64,000 nucleotides of DNA, taken from assembly GCF_001899075.1 (NCBI RefSeq), contig NZ_MKVA01000011.1:248001-312000 (forward strand), given 5' to 3'. Both the position numbers and the translations under genes were made by a program. Positions 32,750-40,929 of this stretch are shown piece after piece. How positions within the stretch are numbered: position 1 is the stretch's first letter; each line of letters starts with the position of its first letter. The notes below the pieces were generated by a model. It had not been told where the DNA came from and did no database searches. It saw only the letters and a list, made by a program, of their open reading frames with translations. Source of the DNA: Devosia sp. 67-54. GTDB lineage: Bacteria > Pseudomonadota > Alphaproteobacteria > Rhizobiales > Devosiaceae.

Positions 32750-32780
32750 AAAGGGCGCCTCTGGGGCGCCCTTTGCTTTT
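32750..32780. terminator. Bidirectional terminator
   Basis: The ten-bp stem AAAGGGCGCC / GGCGCCCTTT with a five-base loop is followed by GCTTTT. An AACA run on the other side could serve the minus-strand curlin-like gene. Confidence 0.78.
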
Positions 32781-32819
32781 GGAATACGGAAGAGTGGGGC
32801 GCGACGCGCCCCACCATTG

Positions 32820-33824
32820 TTAGTGGCTGCTCTGCACCGAGACGAAGGTGTTGCCGGCTCCCACCTGGCCGACGGCCGACCAGTTGGTGCCGTTGCCGCT
32901 CTGATCGACGACGGCAGTATTGCCGGCACCAGCCTGGAACGTCTGCGACGTGTTGTTCTTGTCGCTCTGGCTGGTCACCGAGACGTTGCCGACGCCACCC
33001 TGAACAGTCGTGGCGTCGCTGTTGCCACCGTTCTGCGTCGTGCGCGAGAAGTTGCCGAGCCCTGCCTGCAGCGTCGTCGAGTCGTTCGGCGAGCTCTGGT
33101 TATGGTTCTGGTCCGTCACCGAGATGTTGCCGGCGCCGAGCTGGCCGGTGAACTGGTCGTTCCCGCCCTTCTGCGAAACGTACGAGCCGTTACCGAAACC
33201 CACCTGAACCGTGTCGGAATCGTTGTTGCCCTTGGTACCGCCACCGCCACTGGTATCTTGCGACACGCTCGACTCATTGAAAGCCCCAAGCTGCCACTGG
33301 GTCGCGGTGTTGTTCTTGCCGTCACGCGCCTTCTGGTCGTTCGTGGCCTCATTAAGCAGTCCGGCCTGAACCACGAGCGAGCCGTTGAACGAGCCCTTGC
33401 CCTTGGCGTTCTGATAGTTCTCCGCGCTGTTGGCAATGCCGATCTGGCCGACGCCGCTCAGATTGACACCTTTGTCCTCGGCCTTCTGACGGTTCTTCGC
33501 ATAGTTGCCGAGCCCGAGCTGGCCAATGGCAGCGGCATTGACACCCTTGCCCTTGGCGTCCTGACCGGGCTTTTCATACCAATCGCAATTCGGCTTAGGA
33601 TGGCTATTCCTCTGCACACAGACACCATTGTCGATGGTGTTGCCCAGGCCTGCCTGACCCGCGAGCAGCACATTCGCACCCTCGCTGCTATTGGCGTGAT
33701 CGTGCTGCACGCTGACAGCGGTATTGTATCCAAGCTGCCCGCCCAAAGTAAGATTGAAAGCAAACGCCGGCGAGGCGGCGCTCAGCGCAACGATCGCAGT
33801 CGTTGCAAGAAGAATACGGCGCAT
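32820..33824 (-). CDS. Curlin-repeat amyloid-like secreted protein
   Basis: 334 residues. The signal peptide is cleaved near ASPAFA-F. The mature protein is built from 12 units of the curlin type, each with an x-Q-x-G-x-x-N core and most ending in Q (for example VQVGFGNGSYVSQ and FQAGAGNTAVVDQ). Curlin repeats form stacked beta-strands in extracellular amyloid fibres (CsgA/CsgB). It has a single Cys-x-Trp-containing insert near residue 85. No csgD-G homologue occurs in this window. A good GGAGG ribosome site precedes the ATG; 48 upstream codons are open but noncoding in appearance. Confidence 0.85.
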   Translation of the reverse strand: MRRILLATTAIVALSAASPAFAFNLTLGGQLGYNTAVSVQHDHANSSEGANVLLAGQAGLGNTIDNGVCVQRNSHPKPNCDWYEKPGQDAKGKGVNAAAIGQLGLGNYAKNRQKAEDKGVNLSGVGQIGIANSAENYQNAKGKGSFNGSLVVQAGLLNEATNDQKARDGKNNTATQWQLGAFNESSVSQDTSGGGGTKGNNDSDTVQVGFGNGSYVSQKGGNDQFTGQLGAGNISVTDQNHNQSSPNDSTTLQAGLGNFSRTTQNGGNSDATTVQGGVGNVSVTSQSDKNNTSQTFQAGAGNTAVVDQSGNGTNWSAVGQVGAGNTFVSVQSSH

Positions 33825-34338
33825 GTGAAGTCCTCCGTGAAGTGTTTCGCTTCCGGGGGGCAGTCGCACCCCGTGAAGACAGCAAAAAACATCACTGTGG
33901 AAAACTGCGCAAAGACACTGGCATCGTAAGCCCAGGTATAGCAGCATGGTTAACCATCTGTTTACCAATATTAATTTGGGCTATTTGCTCTAGTGTGGCG
34001 TGTAATACGCTCTACGACAGTAGAGACGTTTTCACATCCGGCCGTATGTTTTGGCGGCGTCGATAGCGCAACGGTACCAACCGCTTGGTGCATATGCTCT
34101 AGGTGCCGGCCAGCGCGGGCGCGGGTCAAAACCCCCACGCCTCCGGCCTTTCGCCGCCTCCCGAGCGCGGGCGCGGTAACCATGACATAGTATATGAATT
34201 GCTAACGCACGACGCCGGTGCTTAGTACAGCCCGTCGCAGGCGCAATAGAACGACTTCGCTGCGTCTGCACTCCCTCCCCGGTCCGGCGCGGGGCGCACA
34301 GGGATAATCCGGTCCAGGACGGCCCGGGAGGATCCCAC
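33825..34338. other. 514-base intergenic regulatory region
   Basis: No convincing gene. It holds the palindrome ATGGTTAACCAT at 33946-33957 (contains the CtrA-type core TTAACCAT), an AT-rich stretch to about 33990, the inverted repeat CTCTAC-gaca-GTAGAG at 34010-34025, and two copies of AGCGCGGGCGCGG around 34111 and 34164. It separates the divergent curlin-like and LuxR-type genes and probably contains both promoters. Confidence 0.5.
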
Positions 34339-35472
34339 ATGGGATATTCGCAGAACAGCCTTACCAGCTACATCTACGAGATGGCGCTCGGCCGCTCTAG
34401 CTGGGACAGCATTCTAGACGTGCTGAGCGCGGCCTTCCCCAATTCGCTGATCTTCGTCACCGGCCACGATCTCGTGCGGCACACCAGCCTGGTCTTTGCC
34501 CAGCGCGGCCTGTCGCCGGCCGCGGTGCAGACCTACCTGTCGACATACGCCGACCAGAATCCCTGGCTCGACGGGCAGGCCGAGCTGGCCCCGTTCCAGA
34601 TCTATCACGACGACCAGCTGCTGCCGCGCGACGAAGCCGCGAAAACGACATTCTACCGCGACTGGCTGTCACGCCAGGGCGATTACGCCGCGGCCACCGG
34701 CGTGGTGGTGCTGCGCGAAGGCGCGCGGCAGATGGCCATCGAAATCCGCTATTCGCCCAAGGACCTCGAGCGGCGCGAGCGTGCCGCCGCGGCACTGGGA
34801 GAGGCCGCCTATCATTTCGGCCGCGCCTTCGAGATCCTGCGCCGCTCGCGCTTCTCCATCGGCCCGGGCTATCTCGACAACGTGCTCGAGGATCTGCCCT
34901 TTGCCATGCTACTGGTCGATGCCGGCATGCACATCCACTATGCCAACCTCAACGCCGACACCATGCGGCACAGCCCCGCGAGCCCCTTCCTCGGGCTCGA
35001 CGGCACGCTGCGGGCGGCCGACGAGGCCGGCGACGCCGAGCTGCGCAATCTGGTCGGCAAGATCGCCACCTCCAAGCGCGCCTCGACCACCGTGCTGCGG
35101 CTCAACCGCCCAGGCTCCGACGAATCCTACCTGGTGGTGGCGCGTCTCGCCTATCGCGGCCCGCAGAACTACCAGCTGCACGACGCCATCCTCGATCCCG
35201 GCCCGCTGGTGACGCTGATCGTGCACGGCACGCTCGATGCCGCCAGCCTGCCGCTCGATCTGCTCTGGCGCGCCTTCGGCCTCACCGAGGCGGAAGCGCA
35301 GCTCGCCGAGGCGCTGGTCAAGGGCGCCACGCTGGCCGATTTCGCGCAGGAGCGCGAGGTGTCCAAGCAGACCCTGCGCAACCAGCTCGTCGGCGTCATG
35401 CGCAAAACCGGCACCCGCCGCCAGTCCGAGCTGGTGTCGCTGCTCACTCGCCTGTCGCTGACCTGCCTCTAG
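34339..35472 (+). CDS. LuxR-type transcriptional regulator
   Basis: 377 residues. A C-terminal LuxR/GerE helix-turn-helix spans about 312-375: FGLTEAEAQLAEALVKGATL, then QTLRNQLVGVMRKTG. The N-terminal 200 residues and a PAS-like middle (LPFAMLLVDAGMHIHYANLN near 190) form a sensory part whose ligand is unknown. It lacks the size and look of a classic acyl-homoserine-lactone receptor. Strong GGGAGGATCCCAC ribosome site. It may control the divergent curlin-like gene; this is inferred from position. Confidence 0.85.
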   Translation: MGYSQNSLTSYIYEMALGRSSWDSILDVLSAAFPNSLIFVTGHDLVRHTSLVFAQRGLSPAAVQTYLSTYADQNPWLDGQAELAPFQIYHDDQLLPRDEAAKTTFYRDWLSRQGDYAAATGVVVLREGARQMAIEIRYSPKDLERRERAAAALGEAAYHFGRAFEILRRSRFSIGPGYLDNVLEDLPFAMLLVDAGMHIHYANLNADTMRHSPASPFLGLDGTLRAADEAGDAELRNLVGKIATSKRASTTVLRLNRPGSDESYLVVARLAYRGPQNYQLHDAILDPGPLVTLIVHGTLDAASLPLDLLWRAFGLTEAEAQLAEALVKGATLADFAQEREVSKQTLRNQLVGVMRKTGTRRQSELVSLLTRLSLTCL

Positions 35473-35500
35473 CCTTCAACAGCGGTTGCTCGACGGAGCG

Positions 35501-36460
35501 TCAGGCCGTCTGCCGGTCAAACTGGCCGTTGGGCGAAAACCGCCACAGATAGCTGGGCAGCACTGCATCGAGCGGCACCGGCACGATGCCGAAGCTCGCA
35601 AGGGTCCGCCGCTCGGCGGTGGCCGCGTGCGACACCACATTATCGAGGCCGAGCAGCCGCACCCTGTCGCTGGTCAGGAGCGGCTTCGGCATCAGCCCCA
35701 TCGGGATGGCGAGCAGCGTGCCCACGCCGGCCGGCAGCGGCAGGATCGGGTTGCGGCGGTTGGTGTAGTGCAGCACCCGCTCGGTCAGCTCGCGATTGCT
35801 CACGATCTCGGGCCCGCCCAGCTCGTAGATCGTGCCCGGCTTCGCCTTGCCCATCGCCGCCGCGGCCACCGCCTCGGCCACGTCGCCGACATAGACCGGC
35901 TGGAACCTGGTCTTGCCGCCGAACAGCGGCATCACCGGCAGCATGCGGGCGATGTGGCCCAGCGTGTTGAAGAAATCGTCGCCCACCCCGAAGATCACCG
36001 ACGGACGGAAAATGATGGCGTCGGGAAAGTGCGCCCGCACCTCCGCCTCGCCCATGGCGCGCGAGCGGGCGAACAGGCTCGGCGAATTGGCATCGGCGCC
36101 CAGCGCCGACATATGCACCAGCGTCGTGACGCCGGCCGCCTTCGCCGCCGCCGCCACGTTGCGCGCGCCCGTCACGTTGACGGCGCGGAAACGCTGCTTG
36201 CCCTTTTCGATGCCGATCGCGGCGAGGTTGATGACGATCGCCGCGCCGCGCACCGCCGCCGCCACCGAGTCCTTGTTGCGCACATTGGCCTGGATCGGCA
36301 CCACCTGCCCGACGCTGCCGAACATCCGCACCGGTCCGGCGAGGTCGGGCCGGCGCACCGCCACGCGGATGCGATATCCGGCGCGCGCCAGAAGCTGCGC
36401 CACCTGCGTGCCGACAAAGCCCGAGCCGCCGAAAATCGTGACCAGTTCGGGGTGATCCAT
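35501..36460 (-). CDS. NAD(P)H-binding protein, complex I NDUFA9-like
   Basis: 319 residues with an atypical SDR fold. The nucleotide motif GGSGFVG is at 11-17, and RFQPVYVGDVAEAVAAA and YELGGPEIVSNREL are typical of the bacterial NDUFA9-like family. The canonical Tyr-x-x-x-Lys pair is not obvious, as in NDUFA9. It may act as a quinone-biosynthesis or complex I accessory protein, by analogy only. ATG chosen before DHPELVTIFGG. Confidence 0.88.
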   Translation of the reverse strand: MDHPELVTIFGGSGFVGTQVAQLLARAGYRIRVAVRRPDLAGPVRMFGSVGQVVPIQANVRNKDSVAAAVRGAAIVINLAAIGIEKGKQRFRAVNVTGARNVAAAAKAAGVTTLVHMSALGADANSPSLFARSRAMGEAEVRAHFPDAIIFRPSVIFGVGDDFFNTLGHIARMLPVMPLFGGKTRFQPVYVGDVAEAVAAAAMGKAKPGTIYELGGPEIVSNRELTERVLHYTNRRNPILPLPAGVGTLLAIPMGLMPKPLLTSDRVRLLGLDNVVSHAATAERRTLASFGIVPVPLDAVLPSYLWRFSPNGQFDRQTA

Positions 36461-36628
36461 CAGGCGGCTCCGTGGGCGCGAAAACAGGGTGTCCGCTTCT
36501 ATCGCGAAGCCGCGCGGACTGTCGAGACGGCTCGGCGCCACGCCAGGGCCGGCAAAACCGTCCGGCGCGGCGCGTTTGCCGATTGACAGCCGCAGGGCGC
36601 TCCCCTAGGTGAACGGCGCCCATCGGTT

Positions 36629-36713
36629 GCCCCGGTGGCGGAATTGGTAGACGCGCACGGTTCAGGTCCGTGTGACGCAAGTCGTGGAAGTTCGAGTCTT
36701 CTCCGGGGCACCA
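36629..36713 (+). tRNA. tRNA-Leu (anticodon CAG)
   Basis: 85 bases with a seven-bp acceptor stem GCCCCGG / CCGGGGC, a leucine-type long variable arm (TGACGCAAGTCGT region), T-loop TTCGAGTC and encoded CCA. The anticodon CAG is at 36663-36665 in GGTTCAGGTCC. It lies downstream of the NDUFA9-like gene on the other strand. Its 3' 14 bases are duplicated 971 bases downstream (see the mobile element). Confidence 0.96.
36700..36713 (+). repeat. Putative attL (14-bp repeat, tRNA side)
   Basis: TCTCCGGGGCACCA; forms the 3' acceptor strand and CCA of the tRNA-Leu gene. Confidence 0.6.
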
Positions 36714-36893
36714 GGCACTCCCTCCTCGTTTCAGCAGCAACGCCCCGCTTCGCGGGCCTCTCGCGCCGTGAGAACCCCAGTACGTGGGCCTCTCCGGCTC
36801 ATCGGCGGCATCGTGTTATGGTGCACGGTGGTGCACTGGGGTGCCCGCTGGTGCGGGGTAGAAGTATCCGTGCAAGTGTCCGTGCAGGACCGC

Positions 36894-37247
36894 CTACTGG
36901 TCTTCTGAAGAGACCTTGTTCGAGCCCGTTGCCTCGGCCGATGCCGCTCTTGCGGCGACCTCCTCGGCACTCTTCCGTATCGCTTCGCGCTGAGCCTTCG
37001 ACAGGGTCCGTCCAAATGGGTTCAGCCTGTCCCAGAGTATAGCGCGACGAATATGGTCGCTTCGGTCCTGCTTCGTGGGAGTAGGCCCTTTTCCAGTCCA
37101 CGCGGCATCCATACCCTTGGAGAAGGGGTCCTCAGGGTGCTGTGCAGAAAAGTCCCTGTTCGAAGCCGCGGATTCAACGGTCATAATGACGATGTAGCCG
37201 ACGAAGAAGCCCACGGGGATCAGGATAATCAACAACGTCGTAAGCAC
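36894..37247 (-). CDS. Orphan small membrane protein in the tRNA-Leu element
   Basis: 117 residues, GTG start. One N-terminal membrane helix (IILIPVGFFVGYIVIMTV, about residues 7-24) is followed by a charged soluble part with PEDPFSKGMDAAWTGKGP and DRLNPFGRTLSKAQREAI. No family recognised. The ribosome site AGAAGG includes the end of the upstream small gene, so the pair is coupled. Likely cargo of the integrated element. Confidence 0.6.
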   Translation of the reverse strand: MLTTLLIILIPVGFFVGYIVIMTVESAASNRDFSAQHPEDPFSKGMDAAWTGKGPTPTKQDRSDHIRRAILWDRLNPFGRTLSKAQREAIRKSAEEVAARAASAEATGSNKVSSEDQ

Positions 37248-37252
37248 GTGTC

Positions 37253-37462
37253 TTACCTTCTGCCGGCGATGCGCATCGCAGCCATAACTAGCACTGAGGG
37301 GTGATGGTCTGGCAAGCTGGGGTAGATGATGTCGGTCTGAGGCCCTGCCGTGAGGGTCTCAATCAGCCTGACGACGTTCGGCTCGTCGGGGACACGACAT
37401 CCGTCGGGGATCAACACGTCCTCGGGGTCAATGACGTAGTGGCCGGAATGGGTGGGATACAT
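37253..37462 (-). CDS. Orphan small protein in the tRNA-Leu element
   Basis: 69 residues with a perfect AGGAGG ribosome site six bases before ATG. The sequence (MYPTHSGHYVIDPEDVLIPD start) is acidic and soluble, with no recognised domain. Its stop is five bases before the next small gene's GTG. Together they are the only intact genes in the element, and the promoter should lie in the 37463-37670 stretch, where no clear motif was seen. Confidence 0.6.
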   Translation of the reverse strand: MYPTHSGHYVIDPEDVLIPDGCRVPDEPNVVRLIETLTAGPQTDIIYPSLPDHHPSVLVMAAMRIAGRR

Positions 37463-37670
37463 GGAACGCCTCCTGCTGGAAGAAGGCATTCGAAATAGAC
37501 CCTCGGGCGGAGCCTATGCAAATGGGTCATAATGCCAACCCGCAACGGTGGTTAACGGCCGCCGGAGGCGCTCTCCGAAGTCCAAAGCTCCGTGCGGAGC
37601 ACCGTGCCGTTCGACGCTGACAGCCCCTAAGGCCCAGGAACAGCGTGACTGAGGCCGGTTTCCCGGAGCC

Positions 37671-37684
37671 TCTCCGGGGCACCA
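37671..37684 (+). repeat. Putative attR (14-bp repeat, distal copy)
   Basis: Exact copy of TCTCCGGGGCACCA, in direct orientation with the tRNA-Leu end. Confidence 0.6.
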
Positions 37685-37727
37685 CTCTCCAGCGATTGTC
37701 GGATCGGCGGCGCCCCGAAGGGGCCGC

Positions 37728-37886
37728 TCAGCGCGCCGGGTAGTCCGGCAGCGCCCTGAGACTGGGGTGGAGGCCGGTGCGTCGTGCTTTGTCGCGCGGG
37801 TGCTCGGTTGGCTCGGGCGCGGCGGACTCGGTTTCGGCGCGGCGCTCGGCGCCTGGTTGCGATCGTTCGGGTTGGCTCATGCTCAT
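37728..37886 (-). CDS. Small charged protein of unknown function (52 residues)
   Basis: Begins MSMSQPERSQPGAERRAET and ends RALPDYPAR; Glu/Arg/Pro-rich and probably disordered. A GAAAGGA ribosome site lies eight to nine bases before the ATG. It lies just outside the element's distal repeat, so it is probably native. No function recognised; it could be a spurious frame, so confidence is limited. Confidence 0.5.
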   Translation of the reverse strand: MSMSQPERSQPGAERRAETESAAPEPTEHPRDKARRTGLHPSLRALPDYPAR

Positions 37887-38201
37887 CTGGCACGTCCTTT
37901 CGTCGGGGGCAGGGCGGGCGCCCTGCATTTGCGGCGGAAAATGGTGTGGGCGACCGGTGCTGTAAACCCGGACAGGGGCATATGAGGCATGCTCCCTGCG
38001 GGCAGGCGCGGGCCCGAAAAAGCGATGCTTTCCACAATCGATGCTGACATGACGCCGGACGCGATGATCGGCTTGCGGCGCCGTTTCCGCCCGGTTTACT
38101 TGCGTCTCCGCCGATGCCGACGGAAACACCGCGGCGTCTCGGCCTTTCCAATGCCAAGATGCTGTGGCAAACCAGCCCGATATTTCGATTTGGGGGCGTT
38201 G
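37887..38201. other. 315-base gap without a gene
   Basis: Lies between the divergent small gene and the RNase D-like gene. Contains a GC-rich hairpin (GCAGGGC/GCCCTGC, 37913-37930) and a palindromic GATC-containing patch, but no promoter motif I can name. The frame of the RNase D-like gene stays open through it; that translation is Arg-rich and not protein-like. Confidence 0.4.
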
Positions 38202-38816
38202 ATGACCACACGACTGCACCGGGGCGACCTGCCGGATTTGTCCCGTTACGGCAAGGAAGTGGCCATCGACACCGAAACCATGGGGCTCGATCCGCGCCGC
38301 GACCGGCTGTGCGTGGTGCAGCTCTCGCCCGGCGACGGCAGCGCCGACGTGGTGCAGATTCCGGCCGACCTCACCCAGGCACCCAATCTCGTGTCGCTGC
38401 TGACCGATCCGGCCCGCACCAAGATCTTCCACTATGCCCGCTTCGACATGGCCGTGCTCAAGCACCGCTTCGGCGTCGTCACCGGCCCGGTCTGGTGCAC
38501 CAAGATCGCCAGCAAGCTCGCCCGCACCTACACCGACCGCCACGGCCTCAAGGACCTGGCCCGCGAGCTGCTCAACATCGATATGAACAAGCAGCAGCAA
38601 AGCTCGGATTGGGGCGCCGACAAGATTTCCGACGCGCAGATGGACTACGCCGCCTCCGACGTCCTTTATCTGCACGACATCAAGCGCCACCTCGACCGCA
38701 TGCTTCGGCGCGAGGGGCGGCTGGAGCTGGCCGAAACCTGCTTTCGTTTCCTGCCCACGCGGATCGAGCTCGATCTCCTGGGCTGGGACGAAGAGGACAT
38801 CTTCGCCCACTCCTGA
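38202..38816 (+). CDS. RNase D-like 3'-5' exonuclease (DEDDy)
   Basis: 204 residues: only the exonuclease domain of RNase D, without HRDC. Catalytic acids are in VAIDTETMG (about 20-28), HYARFDMAVL and the MDYAASDVLYL motif, whose Tyr and Asp give the DEDDy signature. It processes RNA 3' ends; the substrate is unknown. Stop and lptC start overlap (TGATG), a neighbourhood seen in many alphaproteobacteria. ATG before TTRLHRGDLPD chosen on family similarity. Confidence 0.9.
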   Translation: MTTRLHRGDLPDLSRYGKEVAIDTETMGLDPRRDRLCVVQLSPGDGSADVVQIPADLTQAPNLVSLLTDPARTKIFHYARFDMAVLKHRFGVVTGPVWCTKIASKLARTYTDRHGLKDLARELLNIDMNKQQQSSDWGADKISDAQMDYAASDVLYLHDIKRHLDRMLRREGRLELAETCFRFLPTRIELDLLGWDEEDIFAHS

Positions 38817-39508
38817 TGCTTGTGGCGCGCACCCAGACCTTCGATCAACGTGCCGCCATCCTTGGCCGGCTGCTGTGGCGCAACCGGCTGGTCGGCGTGC
38901 TGCGCCTCGCCGTGCCGGCGCTCGGCGTCGCCGCCTTCCTGGTGCTGATGGGGCAGATGTGGCTCACCGGCCTTGCCCGCCAGTACGGGGTCTCCGGCAT
39001 CCGCATCGACCGCGGCCAATTGGTCGTCGAAACGCCCCAATATTCTGAGACGGGAGACGATGGCTCGCGCTACCTGGTGACTGCCGAATCCGCGCGCACG
39101 CCGCTCGACAACCCCAACAGCATCGAGATGACCAGCCCAGATCTGCTTTTCGAACGTCCCGGCGAGTCCGCCCTGCACGCTACTGCCGACAGCGCCACGG
39201 TCGATACCGGCCGGCACGTCGTCACCGTGCCGGGCGTCACCCATGTGCGCAGCGCCGACGGGCTGTTCGGCACGCTCACCTCGGTGCACTCCGACATGAA
39301 GGCGCAGATCACCGTCGCTGATGGGCCGGTCGACCTCACCTTCGCCGACGGCACGCATCTGGTTGCGGCCAACATGCATTTCGATGGTCCTGCCGACGTC
39401 TGGAGCTTCGAGCGCGCCACGCTGACCGTGCCCAACCTGCCGCACGCTGCGCCAAGCTGGAACAACGTTTTCCTGCTGTTCGCCGAGCCGGAGGTGCTGC
39501 CGCAATGA
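38816..39508 (+). CDS. lptC: LPS export component LptC
   Basis: 230 residues. One N-terminal membrane helix (about 24-48) anchors a periplasmic beta-jellyroll that passes LPS from LptB2FG to LptA. The family is weakly conserved; assignment rests on size, topology and position directly before lptA and lptB. Overlaps the genes on both sides. Confidence 0.88.
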   Translation: MLVARTQTFDQRAAILGRLLWRNRLVGVLRLAVPALGVAAFLVLMGQMWLTGLARQYGVSGIRIDRGQLVVETPQYSETGDDGSRYLVTAESARTPLDNPNSIEMTSPDLLFERPGESALHATADSATVDTGRHVVTVPGVTHVRSADGLFGTLTSVHSDMKAQITVADGPVDLTFADGTHLVAANMHFDGPADVWSFERATLTVPNLPHAAPSWNNVFLLFAEPEVLPQ

Positions 39509-39977
39509 AGCGCCTCGCTCTTGCCGTACTGCTGGCTCTCGCCGCCTCCGCGGCGCATGCGGCGACGGCTGGCCTCGGCGGCGCCGATCCCATCAAGATC
39601 ACCGGCGATACCTTCGTCATAAACGACGCCGAGCATACCGCCACCTTCACCGGCAAGGTGGTGGTGCTGCGCACCAAGCTCACCGTCTGGGCCGCCAAGG
39701 TGGTGGTCGATTACGGCGAGGGTGGCCCCAGCGACATCAAGAGCTTCGTCGCCTCGGGCAATGTCCGCATCAAGACGCCCGACCAGGACGCCACCGGCCA
39801 GCGGGCCGTGTACGATCCCAAGACCCAGCTTCTTCACTTGACCGGCAACGTCATCGTCGTCAACGCCAGCGGCACCGTCGGTAGCCCCGAGCTGGTGGTC
39901 AACATGCTGACCAACACCTCCACTTTCTCGGCCGCCAAGGGCAGCGGCGGCCGCGTCACCGGCGTGTTCACGCCCAA

Positions 39978-39981
<4 letters not shown>
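39505..39981 (+). CDS. lptA: LPS periplasmic bridge protein LptA
   Basis: 158 residues with a signal peptide cleaved near SAAHA-AT, then an OstA-like beta-jellyroll: DTFVINDAEHTATFTGKV, then NVRIKTPDQDATGQRAVYD and LTGNVIVVNASG. It forms the periplasmic bridge between LptC and LptD. ATGA overlaps at both ends. Confidence 0.92.
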
Positions 39982-40733
<752 letters not shown>

Positions 40734-40736
40734 GGG

Positions 40737-40822
40737 GGTGAGTGGTGAATGGTAGAGGGCGGATGGTCTTGCGGCGGCGCAGGATCGGGCCACTGCCTTC
40801 CATTCACCATTCACCATTCACC
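40737..40822. repeat. Inverted repeat with heptamer array between lptB and rpoN
   Basis: GGTGAGTGGTGAATGG (40737-40752) pairs with CCATTCACCATTCACC at 15 of 16 positions. The right arm is three tandem CATTCAC heptamers (40801-40821). The loop is about 47 bases, with GC-rich sequence. It could be a small mobile palindrome or a processing hairpin. Confidence 0.6.
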
Positions 40823-40929
40823 GTATTGGCACGGTTCTTGCCCTCGCCCTTGTCCTCGCGCCCCGAATAGGCCATGGTCCGCTCGCGTCGCGCTCCCCGC
40901 GGCGGCTGAAAGACACGGGAATACGCTCC

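Larger units (their letters stand above)
36700..37684. mobile_element. Remnant of an element integrated at tRNA-Leu
   Basis: TCTCCGGGGCACCA, the end of the tRNA gene (36700-36713), is repeated exactly at 37671-37684. The 957 bases between are less GC-rich than the surroundings and carry two small orphan genes on the minus strand plus short repeats, and no integrase. This is the layout of an integrated phage or island that has lost most of its content. Tandem GTGCAC and TCCGTGCA repeats lie at about 36820-36890. Confidence 0.65.

Noticed and set aside
33993-34190. 65-codon open frame in the LuxR/curlin gap
   Set aside because: Cys/Arg-rich translation, no ribosome site, and it spans regulatory inverted repeats.
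37705-37728. GC-rich hairpin after the 52-residue gene as a terminator
   Set aside because: The stem is imperfect and has no T-run; it may simply reflect GC-rich sequence.
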